Of a stretch of DNA of 64,000 nt, positions 9,610 to 20,581 are shown one piece after another. Position 1 is the stretch's first letter, and the number at the start of each line of letters is the position of its first letter. The notes below the pieces were generated by a model that saw only the letters and a list, made by a program, of their open reading frames with translations, searched no databases and was not told the origin of the DNA. Made by a program: the position numbers and the translations under genes. Where the stretch lies: positions 1,364,001-1,428,000 of the forward strand of contig BCHU01000004.1 of assembly GCA_001599715.1 (NCBI GenBank). The letters are read 5' to 3'. The stretch is from Phaeotremella fagi. Taxonomy: Eukaryota; Basidiomycota; Tremellomycetes; Tremellales; Phaeotremellaceae.

Positions 9610-11901
9610 TTACCCCTCTTGATGACTCCACATCCCTGATCTTTCTCGTTCCTGCTCCTCCTGAATATCCTTAAAACTCTTTTGTTCAATATTCCACTTC
9701 ACCATGTTGCTTTTAGTTTTCGCAATCTCCTCGGGATCTGGATGACTGATTGTGTCTTCGTATACGTCCAATTCGACACCAAGTTTAAACAATTTCTCTT
9801 GAGGTTCAGAACGATTTTTTTCACTACGACCACCTCTTGATGATTCGCTCGACTTCCCCTTCTTAGAACTATAAGAGGACAAGACGCGTCTGTTATGGTC
9901 TTTAAGAAGTCTTTTGATTGTTTTACCTACTGGTTCTTCATAGCTTGGCTCGAAGATCTTCTTTGAAGGATGTTGGTGTCTTTTTTCGGGAATAGTCGCC
10001 CAAGGAGTCCATGGTTCTGTTTTATCCCACTCGTCTGTGTAGCTAGGTGTGGAGTCGATGAAAGGGTTGTCATCCTTCCTTTGTTCTGAGTTACTGAACG
10101 TGAATTTCGCTACAGAATTTGAAAGCTCGGTTATTTCATTTTCGGTATCAATGGACTCGTTCTCTTCATCATCTTGTTTCTGATTTTGTTTGGTTGATTT
10201 TCGTTTGGAACGACCCGCTTTTCCTCCTTCTTGGGCGATCGACTCTAGATATTGTTCGTAGCACTTGTTATACCAAATATCAAATGATGCTGGGTAATCG
10301 AATTCGGTAACGGCTTCCTTCCACTGTTGATATCGCTCCCTCGAGAAATCTCGAACCTCTTGCATATTGGCAAGTTCTTCTATCACCTCTTTCTGGTTAT
10401 CACCATTTGCAAGCTTTGACATGGCTTCGAGAATGATACCAACCTCTGTAGCACCATTTAATAACACTTGACAAAAGTTCGCTTGAAAGTAAGCTTCGTC
10501 GGATGGAGTGTAGGAATGAATACGTTTTACTTTCTTTTCTGATTCACCTTGTTCCTGTAGAAGATTGTCGTGTGACTCTCGAATGGCAAGATATATCTTA
10601 CGTCCTTCCTCATATAAAGTACTCCTACGAAATCGGATAATATCTGACTTCAGCATCCGTATATCGTCAGGGAACACTTCGATTTTAAAGAGTCCTTCGA
10701 AATCTTCCTCAACAAGTGGTTTATCTTCATCAGCTTGGAGATCTTCTTGCAAAGAGATGAACCATCTCCTAGCATTACCACTATCTTGCTTTGTTTCTTC
10801 AAACGATCTACGGCGCGTAAGGTCTATCTTCTTTCCGGTATCAGGATCATTGATCGATTCATGATCATAGATTGGTTCCCAATAAGATGGAACAAACCTA
10901 CGATACTTTTGGGAGAACTTGCGGAGCTTTGTCTGGGTGGACTTTTGAAAAAGAGCTAAGTCTGATTTTTCTGAATCGGTCCTTTTAGATTCCTCCTTTC
11001 TGCTGAGATCGAACATTGCTTTGGATTTCAGCCCGGCTGACGATAGTCGTGGCCAATCTTTCATGATTTCGTTATAGGTTAAGTCTTTGGGGAAGCTCTG
11101 AAGGTCCACGTCGCGTGCGGTCCTACATGCCTCCAAAGCATCTTTGCGTTCTCTTACAAGTAATTGCGAACTCGAAATATCCTCCTTGAGGTTACTGATT
11201 TGATCTTCTGTGGCGTCATGACGCATTTTCAACACACTACTGTGGTAGACCCATCGAACATTCTCCCAAGCATGCGCGAGTTTAAGTTCATAAGCTAGAT
11301 ACCAGCTTCTGTCTTTTGGCGAACGATTGGTGAAGTAACTTTGTTCCGCCGTTCGTACATTGAGCTGTTGATCTGCTGCTAGCTGAAAAGATGAAAAACT
11401 AGCCCGGGTAAATGAATTTAGATTGTTTAAAAAAGCTTGCTGATTGCTCTTCTTGTTTGTGATGGTTACCATTCTCTGGCGGCATTGAATTAAATCGTTG
11501 CGAAGTTTCGCTGCGAGTTCTGTATCTTCGGTGGTGATGTCTAGTCGCTCGATTTCTTCTTCCAGTTTTTTCTTTTGTCTCGAAGAATCATCGAGGTCTT
11601 TTCTGATGGACAAAGCTTGAACAAAGATCGATTGGAAAATCTGCAGTGACGGGACTTTTGATGATAAAGTGACGGAACCATCGGGATTCCAAGTGGACTG
11701 GCTTTTAGTATCGATAAGAGTAGCATCGGGATGCGGGTCATCAGTATTGACTTTTTCGAGACCAACAGGTTTTGAGTCGGAAGAGAGTGTTTGGCCACCG
11801 ATCTTGAAGGTGGTGTGAAGACTGGAATCGTCAGTGTGTTCAGTCAGACGGCGATATATATTGATGTGAGTTGTGAAGTCTGAACCTTGAAGGGAGTTCA
11901 T
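9610..11901 (-). CDS. Tandem coiled-coil family 1, copy E (763 aa)
   Basis: The open frame extends up to 12030, but I place the start at the ATG at 11901. The 43 upstream residues are hydrophobic and match no paralogue, while the sequence from 11901 begins like the others. Blocks: 'KPVGLEKV', 'QSTWNPDGSVTL' (WN instead of WD), 'SWYLAYELKLAH', 'RHDATEDQI', 'PKDLTYNEIMKD', a 'FRRSTLYEEGRK' helix, 'SFDIWYNKCYEQYLE', a basic run near residue 605, and the clearest tail of the family ('LGVELD', 'PDPEEIAKTKS', 'FKDIQEEQERE'). It is divergently oriented to SMC2. If the upstream ATG were used, a hydrophobic leader would be added. Confidence 0.82.
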   Translation of the reverse strand: MNSLQGSDFTTHINIYRRLTEHTDDSSLHTTFKIGGQTLSSDSKPVGLEKVNTDDPHPDATLIDTKSQSTWNPDGSVTLSSKVPSLQIFQSIFVQALSIRKDLDDSSRQKKKLEEEIERLDITTEDTELAAKLRNDLIQCRQRMVTITNKKSNQQAFLNNLNSFTRASFSSFQLAADQQLNVRTAEQSYFTNRSPKDRSWYLAYELKLAHAWENVRWVYHSSVLKMRHDATEDQISNLKEDISSSQLLVRERKDALEACRTARDVDLQSFPKDLTYNEIMKDWPRLSSAGLKSKAMFDLSRKEESKRTDSEKSDLALFQKSTQTKLRKFSQKYRRFVPSYWEPIYDHESINDPDTGKKIDLTRRRSFEETKQDSGNARRWFISLQEDLQADEDKPLVEEDFEGLFKIEVFPDDIRMLKSDIIRFRRSTLYEEGRKIYLAIRESHDNLLQEQGESEKKVKRIHSYTPSDEAYFQANFCQVLLNGATEVGIILEAMSKLANGDNQKEVIEELANMQEVRDFSRERYQQWKEAVTEFDYPASFDIWYNKCYEQYLESIAQEGGKAGRSKRKSTKQNQKQDDEENESIDTENEITELSNSVAKFTFSNSEQRKDDNPFIDSTPSYTDEWDKTEPWTPWATIPEKRHQHPSKKIFEPSYEEPVGKTIKRLLKDHNRRVLSSYSSKKGKSSESSRGGRSEKNRSEPQEKLFKLGVELDVYEDTISHPDPEEIAKTKSNMVKWNIEQKSFKDIQEEQERERSGMWSHQEG

Positions 11902-12322
11902 CGAGAGTAGATTTGTAAATAAATTTTGATGCCAGAATTGGGAAGAAGAAATGAGTACAAGTGGGTAAAAGTGAGCAGAACTGAGTGGAAGTGAGTAGAA
12001 ATCGAAGAAGGCAATGGACTGAGAAGGCATTGAATAAAACGCAACTGGTCAGAATAAATCTCAAGAAGACGAAAAGAAGGTCTGGTTGTCGGAGGAACGT
12101 GTTCGGATGTGCTAGCCTAGATGCATTCGAATCTGAGCTGGGACAAATGCAAAACTCCCAGCGTACTCGTACAGTAGTACTTGTAGACGCGGGAGCAAAA
12201 AGTGCCACAGGCAGAAGGTGTCAACAAAGACGCGTGTGATTGATTTTGGTGGTATTTATTCATTTTCATCTTCATTTTCATTGCACTCTTCATTCTTACA
12301 TACCTATCAACAAGTCAGTAAG
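11902..12322. promoter_or_regulatory. Divergent promoter region, family 1 copy E / SMC2
   Basis: A 421-bp region between two divergent starts. It must hold both promoters. I see no RNA gene or repeat. The frames crossing it are not supported by homology. Confidence 0.5.
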
Positions 12323-15300
12323 ATGAGAATAGAAGAACTCATTCTGGAAGGTGGGGACAAGATCTATCTGACAACTACGCTCACGCTGATAAATCCCATT
12401 TTCAGGTTTCAAATCCTATCCAGTTCGAACAACTATCACTGGTAAGTTCCTTCAATAAACACAGAAGGATATCTATGAACAACTCAATAGGCTTCGATGA
12501 ATCCTTCAACGCTATCACTGGTCTCAATGGTTCCGGGAAATCGAATATATTGGATGCAATATGTTTCGTTTTGGGTATTACAAATATGACTTCGGTGAGT
12601 AATAGTTGTTTACTTCGACATGTTGTCCTAACGATACCCTAGGTCCGAGCGAATAACCTAATGGATCTTATTTACAAGAGGTGCGTGATAACTACTGCTC
12701 AAAAGCTGACGTACCACAGAGGACAAGCAGGTGTAACCAAAGCATCAGTCACAATCGTGTTCAACAACCAGGATAGATCAAAGAGTCCAGTAGGATTTGA
12801 AAACACCTCCCAGATCACGGTGACGAGGCAGATCGCAGTAGGAAATGTATCAAAATATCTTCTAAACGGACATAAATCGACTCTACAAACATTGCAAAAC
12901 CTGTTCCAATCCGTTCAACTGAATATCAACAATCCAAATTTCTTGATCATGCAAGGGAAAATCACCAAAGTATTGAACATGAAGGCAGCAGAGATTCTGG
13001 GAATGGTAGAGGAAGCAGCTGGGACTAGAATGTTTGAAGAGAGGAAGGATAAAGCTGTGAAAACTATGGGAAAGAAGGATAAGAAGGTTGAGGAGATTGA
13101 AAGTGTAAGTCCGTCATCCTTGAATCAGCTAATCAGACTAGTTACTGCGTGAGGAGATTGACCCTAAATTGGAGAAACTTCGCGCAGAGAAGCGATCCTA
13201 TCTGGAATATCAAAAGGCTACTTCCGAATTAGAACGTTTGACGCGTTTAGTCAAAGCGTATGAATGGACTTTGGTTGTCGAGAAGGCTGAGAAAGCTGGA
13301 GAGTCACTAAAAAAGAAACAGAACGAAGTTGAGGGTGCCAAAGAAGATGTCTCCAGAGGAGGGCGAGAATGTCAAGGGATGGAAAAGGAGTTGGCAGAGA
13401 TCCATAAAAGACGAGATAAAGTGAGTGACCTTGTAGATCCCATCTGACGAACAGGAAATGGCCAAGGGCGGCAAAGTTCAAGCTTTGACTGAAGCTGTCA
13501 ACGCCTTGGAGCGAGAACTGGTCAAGGTCAAGACCCAATTGGAGATCAAAGTCAGCACACTCAATGACGATAACAAGAGGGTCGATGGGGCCAAGAAAGC
13601 CGCCCAGGAGGTGAGTTGAGGGAAACAGCAAAGGCTAATATCAAGCTTCGATCTACTATTGAGAACAAACGCGCTACAACATCGAAAGAGTCTGCTGCAT
13701 TTGCTCAACTTAAAGCAGCGTATGATGCTGGCGCTGCTGATCTCGCCAAAGCCGAAGAACTTCTTCAAACACTCTTGACAGGTCTGTCATCAAATTCTAA
13801 TGGTGACGACGAGAATGCAGGAGGTTACTTGGGTCAACTTGCTGAAGCCAAGGCTCAACTTGCAGCTGCCGGGACTGAAGCTGAACAAGCCAAAGTCAAG
13901 ATGGGTTTAGCCGAGAGGGAGATCAAAGAAAAGGAACCTCGAGCGAAAAAGGCATCCAAAGAGGGTGAAGGTGTTTTGAAAGAATTGGAAACCAAGCGTG
14001 GGGATGTTGAAAAGATCAGAAAGAGGGTGGAGAGTGCTGGATGGGATGAAGGGAAGGAGAGGGAGTTGTCTGAGAAACAAGCAGATCATAGCCAAAAAAT
14101 GCAGGCTTTAATGGAGGTAAGTACTTAAAGTGAACGTAGCTGACTTGCAGCAACGCGACCATCTCAAATCTCGCTTGGCAGCTGTCGATTTCTCGTATTC
14201 GGACCCCTACCCAAATTTCGACCGATCGAAGGTTAAGGGTTTGGTAGCTACATTGATCGACCTGGAGGAATCTAATTTCAAGAGTTCGACAGCTTTGGAG
14301 ATCTGTGCTGGTGGTAAATTATACAACGTTGTTGTGGACGACGAAAAAGTCGGTTCAGCTTTATTGGACAAGGGTAAATTGAGAAAACGAGTTACGATTA
14401 TCCCTCTCAATAAGATTAACGCCTTCAAATTGTCCGCAGAGGTAGGTGGAAATGCTTTGACAATGCTGATGTAAAAGAAACTTGCAGCTGCTCAAAAACT
14501 CGCACCGGGAAAAGTCAACCTTGCACTCAATCTGGTTGGATACGAGGATGACGTTTCTGCCGCCATGTCATATGTCTTTGGTGACATGCTTATCTGTCAA
14601 GATAAAGAATCAGCCCAAGCCGTCACTTTCAACAAAAACATTGGAGTTAAATCGGTCACACTCGATGGTGATGTCTATGACCCTTCCGGAACTCTTTCTG
14701 GTGGTGCAGCTCCCAGCTCCAGTGGTATCTTGGTCAAAGTTCAAGAGTTGAAATCCTTGGAGAAAGGCATCGCTGAACATCGACACGCTTTGGAGGGCAT
14801 CTCTAAAGAATTGGCTGGAGCTAAAAAGCTTATTGATCAGTTCAGAAAAGATAAACGCGAGTTGGACCTAAAAGAACACGAAGTTCGTCTTCTTGAGGAG
14901 CAGGTTAATGGCAGTAACGCTACCAAGGTGAGTCATACGTGTGAGTACTTCAGATCCAATATTGATATGGCTCAGATCATTGCCGAAGTCGAAGCTGCCA
15001 AGAAAGCTTTGGCTGAACTCAAAGAGATCGTTGTTCAGTCTAAGGAGAAACAAAAAATCGCCTCAGCAGACTGTAAAAGGTTGGAGAAAGAGATGGATGA
15101 TTTCAAGAACAACAAGGACTCAAAATTGAACGAGATCAAGGTAGGTTTCATTTGATGGAAGGATTCTAACGATTAGGCCGATATTGCGAGTAAGAAGAAA
15201 GAACTTGGCAAGCAGACCGTTCAAGTCAAAACGAGACAAAAAGCCGTTCAGACTGCTGAATTAGAACTGGGTATGTTGTTCACCTTGTAAAACGACAAGC

Positions 15301-16767
15301 GCTGACAATGACCAGAACAATCTGAAGCCGATATCGAAGCTGCTGATGCTGAAATCAAGGACGCCATGGCGACTGTTGAAAAGACTAAATCTGAACTTGC
15401 AGCCTTAGAAGAAACGCTCGAAGCTCAACAGGTCAGTCTCTTTCGGTGATTGTTTTGGCATCCATCTAACCTAATCTAGGCCGATCACAATGCTGCTGAA
15501 GCCAAGTTGAAAAAGGAACGAGCTGTTCTGGTTGCGTTCGACAACGAATTGAACGATCTCGAGAGAGATCTCAAAGCCAAGAAACAAGAGATTGTTGATT
15601 CCGAGTTATCGCTGAAAAAGCTGGAACATGAAATTGGCTCTGTGGCAAAGGAACGTACAGCAGCTGAGGGAATGAAGGAGAACCTCGAGAAACAGTTTAC
15701 ATGGATTGTTGATGAACATCAGTGAGTTTTGCAGGTGTTGAGTATGGATCTTGCTGACTTTGTACTCCAGATTCTTCGGAAAAGCTGGAACACCATATGA
15801 TTTTCAGGGAGTCAACTTGAACCAGGCTAGAGAACAATCCCGAGAGCTCGAAGCTCAACATAAGGGTATGGGCAGGAAAATCAACACCAAAGTTATGAAT
15901 ATGATTGACAGGTGAGTTGTCAACCATGCCGCTTGCTAATAATCCCCAGTGTTGAGAAGAAAGAACAAGCTCTCAAGAAAATGATGTCAACCGTGCTCAA
16001 AGACAAGGATAAGATTGAAGATACTATTGCTGAACTTGATCGATACAAACGGGATGCTCTGACGAAAACTTGGGAGAAGGTTAATGGGTATGTCGTGTTT
16101 CCCGATTCGATCTCTGTACTGACGACTACCAGTGACTTCGGATTGATTTTTGCTGAACTCTTACCTGGGAACTTTGCAAAACTCCAACCTCCGGAGGGTC
16201 AAGATTTGACTCAAGGTTTAGAAGTCAAAGTTCGTCTTGGAAGTGTTTGGAAAGCTAGTTTGACAGAATTGAGTGGTGGTCAACGGTGAGTCAAACGGTT
16301 TTTGGATTAAAATAATAATCAGAAATGCTGATGCAACTTAGATCGCTGATTGCACTTTCGTTAATCATGTCTCTGCTCCAATTCAAACCTGCACCAATGT
16401 ACATTCTTGATGAAATCGACGCAGCACTGGATCTGCAACATACCCAACATATCGGTCAACTATTCAGGAATCGTTTCAAAGGTTCTCAATTCATTGTTGT
16501 CAGTTTGAAGGAGGGTTTGTTCACCAACGCCAATGTCTTGTTCAAAGCTAGATTCAGAGATGGTACGAGTATAGTTGAGGTAAGTTTTGACTTCACTTGT
16601 ATTGCAAGACCTAGTGCTAATTGTGATTACAGCGGACCGCTTCGAGATCTACGAACGCTATGTATACGGAGGATAAAGAGAATTCTAACGATTCTTCGAC
16701 GTTGGCTTCGAAAGGTAAAGGGAAGTCTGGTGGGGGCGCAAGCAGAGCTCCGTTAGTTGTTCGTTGA
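12323..16767 (+). CDS. SMC2: Condensin core subunit SMC2
   Basis: SMC ATPase of condensin, which with SMC4 compacts mitotic chromosomes in the nucleus. Exons join to '[20 protein letters not shown]'. Walker A is 'GLNGSGKSN' (12515-12545 region). Two coiled-coil arms flank a hinge (about 14130-14760, with '[19 protein letters not shown]' and 'GTLSGGA'). After the second arm comes '[11 protein letters not shown]', then the ABC signature '[13 protein letters not shown]' and Walker B '[11 protein letters not shown]' (16400-16435), and a short basic tail. About 17 introns are inferred, for example 12351-12405, 12442-12490, 12595-12642, 12681-12719, 13105-13141, 13421-13454, 13611-13645 and 14117-14150. 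The intron near 14446-14487 was placed by frame: a GTGG donor is needed to read '[14 protein letters not shown]'. Length is about 1,200 aa, normal for the family. Confidence 0.95.
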
Positions 16768-17019
16768 TCTGTAGTGTATATTGGGTTCTGATTTTGATTT
16801 GGGGATTTTGAGGACGGACGTTTATAGTTATTTCATCTCCGTTTGTTGTACAATATGACAGTATATCTCCTAGACACTCGTGCAGGATTGGTTTCTGAGA
16901 AGATAATGGAAACAAGCACTGTATATCTCTGGGCGGATTAACGCTTCACTTTTGACATATCATTCATATTCTAACAAAATCAACTTTCCTGCTAGCTCCA
17001 TTCTCTTTACTGTCACAAC

Positions 17020-18258
17020 TCAATCTTCTAACTGCTCTCTAATTCTTTGGTCGATGTTACAACTATCTTCACTGGTGATTGAAGCACTACCATTATCATT
17101 TGAGCCAGTTTCATCATGAGCCAAGACATTGTTCAGAATCCGTGACCATCTGTCCACAACCGGAGCATTTTCTTCCTCTTCATCATCTTCAAAATTGTTG
17201 TACACATCCTCCATCATTTCATCGTCTTCTGATGAATCTCTAAAATCAGTTTGTGTTATGGCGTCCTTATACCAAATCCGTGCTTCAACCCTCTTTCCCC
17301 AAGAAGCTTCTGACATTGACTTGTCTATTTCGATAGAGACTTGAGTCAACGGGACCAGGGGATTATTGACTGATGTTTGTGTTGAGTTACATTTTTTATG
17401 ATGTTTTGAAGCTTCCATGTGATCATTTGCAGTGGTGACCTCAATTTCTGGAGAGGGTTGAGAAATTGAAGTTCTGTGGATACCTGATGAACTTGAAACG
17501 ACAGATTTGGAAGAACTGGCCACATTTTGAGATGATTTAGAAGACTCCCCGCTTTCTTTCTCCTCGACGGTCTTTGAAGAGCTTGCCATATTTTTGTCTG
17601 ACTTGACTTGAGGTAACATAAATCGTAACCCACCATTTTTGGTAATAGAATCTACAATGATCCACTGTCTTTTCCGAGGGTTGGTGGCTGTCTCTTCATC
17701 CTCCAACACAAATCGACCTTCGGTCCCTGCAAAATATTGTTCTTTTGTGATAATTGATGGTGGCCGAGTATGATGTGTTGGCCCAAGATGGACAAAATGA
17801 GCCAAAGCCTTGAACCTCGGGTCGCCTTTAAACCGAGTTGAGATTTTTACTGTATTGCTTAGTCCTCCTCTGCTATACACATAATCTGAAATGTTGAAGT
17901 AAGCGCCACTGTCAACACTCAAAGCCTGTTTGGATGACATGAAATATTTCTTCATTTTGGGTAAACCAATCTTCTCACTCTCTGTATCAATTGTAGTAGT
18001 CAAAGAGCCAACCAATGTTGAAAATTGTTCTTCCCACTCTGCTTTGTTTTGAGCTGTGAATATCTTGGTCTCATTTTCTATTTGATTCTCAAGGATTTGA
18101 ACAATGTGTTGGCTCTTGTTGGAGGAACCACCTACAATTTTATGTTGGTATTCTTGAGTTTTAGCTTGTCTATCTGCAATTTTTTCTATTCCAATCACTA
18201 TGGATCCATCATCAAAAGACTCTTTGTTGAAATATCTCAGAATTTGGGGTTGCCACAT
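17020..18258 (-). CDS. Unknown family 2, intact copy (412 aa)
   Basis: Single-exon frame. The N-terminal half carries 'SFDDGSIVIGIEK' and a helical region 'QHIVQILENQIENETK', then 'KYFMSSKQALSVDSGAYFNISDYVYS' followed by a strand ending 'VKISTRF'. I align this last part by eye with the C-terminal module of the genes at 54-60 kb. The middle holds 'ALAHFVHLGP' and an 'RQWIIVDS' segment; the C-terminal half is Ser-rich, then acidic ('EDDEEEENAP'), ending 'NIDQRIREQLED'. No known domain, signal peptide or membrane segment. It is nearly collinear with the broken copy at 18804-20581, and both sit in a tandem duplication next to SMC2. Confidence 0.78.
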   Translation of the reverse strand: MWQPQILRYFNKESFDDGSIVIGIEKIADRQAKTQEYQHKIVGGSSNKSQHIVQILENQIENETKIFTAQNKAEWEEQFSTLVGSLTTTIDTESEKIGLPKMKKYFMSSKQALSVDSGAYFNISDYVYSRGGLSNTVKISTRFKGDPRFKALAHFVHLGPTHHTRPPSIITKEQYFAGTEGRFVLEDEETATNPRKRQWIIVDSITKNGGLRFMLPQVKSDKNMASSSKTVEEKESGESSKSSQNVASSSKSVVSSSSGIHRTSISQPSPEIEVTTANDHMEASKHHKKCNSTQTSVNNPLVPLTQVSIEIDKSMSEASWGKRVEARIWYKDAITQTDFRDSSEDDEMMEDVYNNFEDDEEEENAPVVDRWSRILNNVLAHDETGSNDNGSASITSEDSCNIDQRIREQLED

Positions 18259-18803
18259 TTTATGGTAAATAGTGTGTGTTCCTAGATTGGATGACGAAAA
18301 TGAAGATCAAGGTGGATTAAGTTGGAGAGGGGGTCATATCAACTGCTACATAGCAAAGAAACGCTGATGGCCTTCTGAGTCCACTTTTTGGAAGACAGAC
18401 TTATGTCGGACACAACTCAGCCAACAAAGGTGTTTGACAAGATGTCTTCCTTGATTTCAGACCGAAATGAATGAGTGGAGCAACTGGCATTCAATTGTTC
18501 ATACTGTGACTAAGACTTCGGTTTTTCATGAACTTCGAACAATAAATGTGATCAAAATTTGAGAACGGACGTTTACAATTGTTTATTTCATCACCATCTG
18601 TTGTATATTATGACAGTATATCTCCTAGAACGTATCTTTAATGCTTGTGCAGAATTGGTTGTGGGGAAGATAATAAAATCAAGCACGGTGCAGCCACACT
18701 GCTACAGTTTCTGTATAGTATTTCTCTGCACAGATCAGGAATGCACTCTGGTTATATCATTCATATTCTAACAACATCACCTGTCCTGCTGCCTCGTCTC
18801 AAC
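18259..18803. repeat. Duplicated flanks between the two family 2 copies
   Basis: The part at about 18355-18515 matches about 20715-20885, upstream of the second copy. The part at about 18561-18800 matches about 16810-17019, downstream of the first copy; both include 'GACAGTATATCTCCTAGA'. The junction of the tandem duplication therefore lies near 18520-18560. Confidence 0.65.
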
Positions 18804-19581
18804 TTAATCCTCCAACTGTTCTCTAACTCTCTGATTGATATTGGAAACATCGCCACGACTGTCTTGACTAGTGTTTGAACCACTACTGTTACCATTTGAG
18901 CCACGAGCCAAGACTTCATTTAACATCTGTGACCATCTGTTCACCTTGGGAACTTCATCTTCTACTTCAACATCTTCAGAATTGGTGTACACAACTCCTA
19001 TCATTTCATCGTCTTCCGGTGAATCACTTCTGAGATCAGTTTGTGTACTGGCGTCCTGATACCAGATCCTTGTTTGAACCCCCTTTCCCAAAGAAATGTC
19101 TGACATTGACTCATCTATTTCCATAGATTCCTGAGTCAGCGGGACCAGCGGAGTTCTGACTGATGTTTGTGTTGAATTACATTTTTGAAGATGTTTCATA
19201 GCTTCCATATATTTCTCTGCAGTGATGAATTCAATTTCTGGGGAAGGTAGAGGAAGTGGAGTTCCGCTGATACTCGAGGAACTTGAAAGGAAGGATCTGG
19301 AAGAACTGGCTTCATTTTGAGATGATTTAGAAGACTTCCCACCTGCCTTCTTTTTGACGGTATTTGAAGAACTTGCCATATTTTCAACTGACTTGACTTG
19401 AGGTACTCGAGGCCGCAATTGACCATCCTTTGCTGAATCTGCAATAACCCACTGTCTCATCCCTGGCTCGAAGATTAATTGACCTTGGGTCCAAGCGAGA
19501 TATTGTTCCTGTGTGAGAACCGATGGTGGCCGAACATCATGTCTTAAGCCTTGCTTGACGAAATGAGCCAAAGCGTTACGC

Positions 19582-19586
19582 CTGTT
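19582..19586. repeat. Target-site duplicate, left (CTGTT)
   Basis: Five bases identical to 20139-20143, directly flanking the LTR ends. This is the usual size for LTR-retrotransposon integration. Confidence 0.85.
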
Positions 19587-19965
19587 TGTCAGGACTCGTC
19601 CCTAGAGGTAAGCAGAGACGTGTACGACTGATAATGTTTACTAAGCTTGAGATACTACTGACAAAGGGTACCTCGTAGACTTGTGAAGTTGGTCGACTGA
19701 TATAAGATATAGATGATTAACCTAGAAGGATCCGGTAGGCTGAGGTTGATGATGAAGATGAAGATGTATAAGTAAAGAGAGATAGTAGATGTATGATACT
19801 ATGAACTACTATGTAAACTATATACGAAAGGGTGGATGGGTGGGTTGGATAAAAGAAGTGGAAGTGTGAACTGGAGATGTGAACTGATTAATTGATCCTT
19901 AAAGAAAAGAAGAAAGAAGAGATAAAGATAAATAAAATCGGCTTTTTATACCTTAGCAAACGAGT

Positions 19966-20064
19966 TTTGGTTCAATGACCTTTGGTTCAATGACCTTTGG
20001 TTCAATGAACTTAGATTCAATGACTCTAGGTTCAATGAGCTTCGGTTCAATGAACTTAGGTTCA
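19966..20064 (-). repeat. 15-bp tandem repeat array in the LTR U3 region
   Basis: Six full units and one partial unit of a 15-mer (plus-strand form TTTGGTTCAATGACC with variants TTAGATTCAATGACT, CTAGGTTCAATGAGC and TTCGGTTCAATGAAC). The core GGTTCAATGA is kept while the ends vary. It lies just upstream of the LTR TATA box, so it may be a set of enhancer-type binding sites. Confidence 0.85.
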
Positions 20065-20118
20065 TTTTATGTAATCCTTCCCTTTACAACTTTATATAAT
20101 CCCCCTTCTTAGGACTTG

Positions 20119-20138
20119 TGTTATGGCTGGTCATAACA
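20119..20138. repeat. Terminal palindrome of the LTR
   Basis: TGTTATGGCTGGTCATAACA, inverted arms TGTTATG/CATAACA with a 6-base centre, forms the outer end of the LTR. Confidence 0.75.
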
Positions 20139-20143
20139 CTGTT
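20139..20143. repeat. Target-site duplicate, right (CTGTT)
   Basis: Pairs with 19582-19586. Discounting the LTR and one copy restores continuity with the paralogue. Confidence 0.85.
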
Positions 20144-20581
20144 GCTGTTGAACTGCACTGAGACTTTCACCGAATAGGTATTTCCTCCACTACTATACTC
20201 ATGGTCCCCAACATTGAAATAAGCGCCATCGTCAACGCTCAAAGCCTGTTTAGATGACATGAAATATTTCTTCATTTTGGGTAAACCCACCTTCTCACTC
20301 TCTGTATCAGTTGTTGTAATCAAAGAATTGACTAAAGTTGAAAATTGTTCTTCCCACTCTGCTTTGTTCTGAGCTGTTAATGTCTTGGTCTCATTATTTA
20401 TTTGATTCTCAAGGATTTGAACAATGTGTTGGCTGTTATTGGAGGCACCTCCTACAACTCTATGATGGTATTCTTGAGTTCTGACTTGTCGATCCCCGGA
20501 TTTCTCTAATCCAATTACTATGCATTCATCATTGAAAGACTCTTTGTTGATATACTTTGGAATGCCTGGATGTTGCGACAT

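Larger units (their letters stand above)
19587..20138 (-). mobile_element. Solo LTR of an LTR retrotransposon (552 bp)
   Basis: On the minus strand the element runs from TGTTATGACC to CCTGACA, so it has canonical TG...CA ends. It is flanked by identical 5-bp direct repeats (CTGTT on the plus strand at 19582-19586 and 20139-20143). It lacks any gag or pol frame, primer-binding site or second LTR, hence a solo LTR. A TATAAAA box lies about 190 bp from its 5' end (plus 19944-19950), downstream of a 15-bp tandem repeat array that would be in U3. The family (copia or gypsy) cannot be told. It inserted into one of two duplicated genes. Confidence 0.88.
18804..20581 (-). pseudogene. Unknown family 2, copy interrupted by a solo LTR
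   Basis: The 5' part (start ATG at 20581, 'MSQHPGIPKYINKESF', aligned to 'MWQPQILRYFNKESF' of the intact copy) reads through the family module 'KYFMSSKQALSVDDGAYFNVGDHEYS' to 'VKVSVQF', then enters the LTR and stops at 20084. The 3' part resumes at 19581 with 'ALAHFVKQGLRH' and runs to 18804, ending 'NINQRVREQLED'. The two parts are in the same frame once the insertion and one target duplicate are discounted, so the break is due to this insertion alone. The frame upstream of 20581 has no counterpart in the intact copy. Truncated products are possible, but a full-length protein is not. Confidence 0.8.

Noticed and set aside
1..11901. Family 1 as SMC-like or myosin-like proteins because of coiled coils next to SMC2
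   Set aside because: No Walker A/B or signature motif in any copy; similarity would be due to heptad composition only.
11840..12208. Minus-strand frame in the SMC2/copy E promoter
   Set aside because: Lies in another frame across the copy E start; hydrophobic and Cys/Phe-rich with no paralogue.
13500..13620. 18-nt intron (GTGAGT...ACAG) in SMC2
   Set aside because: Too short and out of frame; the 35-nt intron 13611-13645 with a CTAAT branch site fits the frame.
14482..14751. Alternative frame in the SMC2 hinge
   Set aside because: The other frame gives the conserved hinge sequence; this one is a shifted reading.
19966..20064. GGTTCAATGA repeats resemble a tRNA/pol III B box
   Set aside because: They are a 15-bp tandem array inside an LTR, with no tRNA arms around them.
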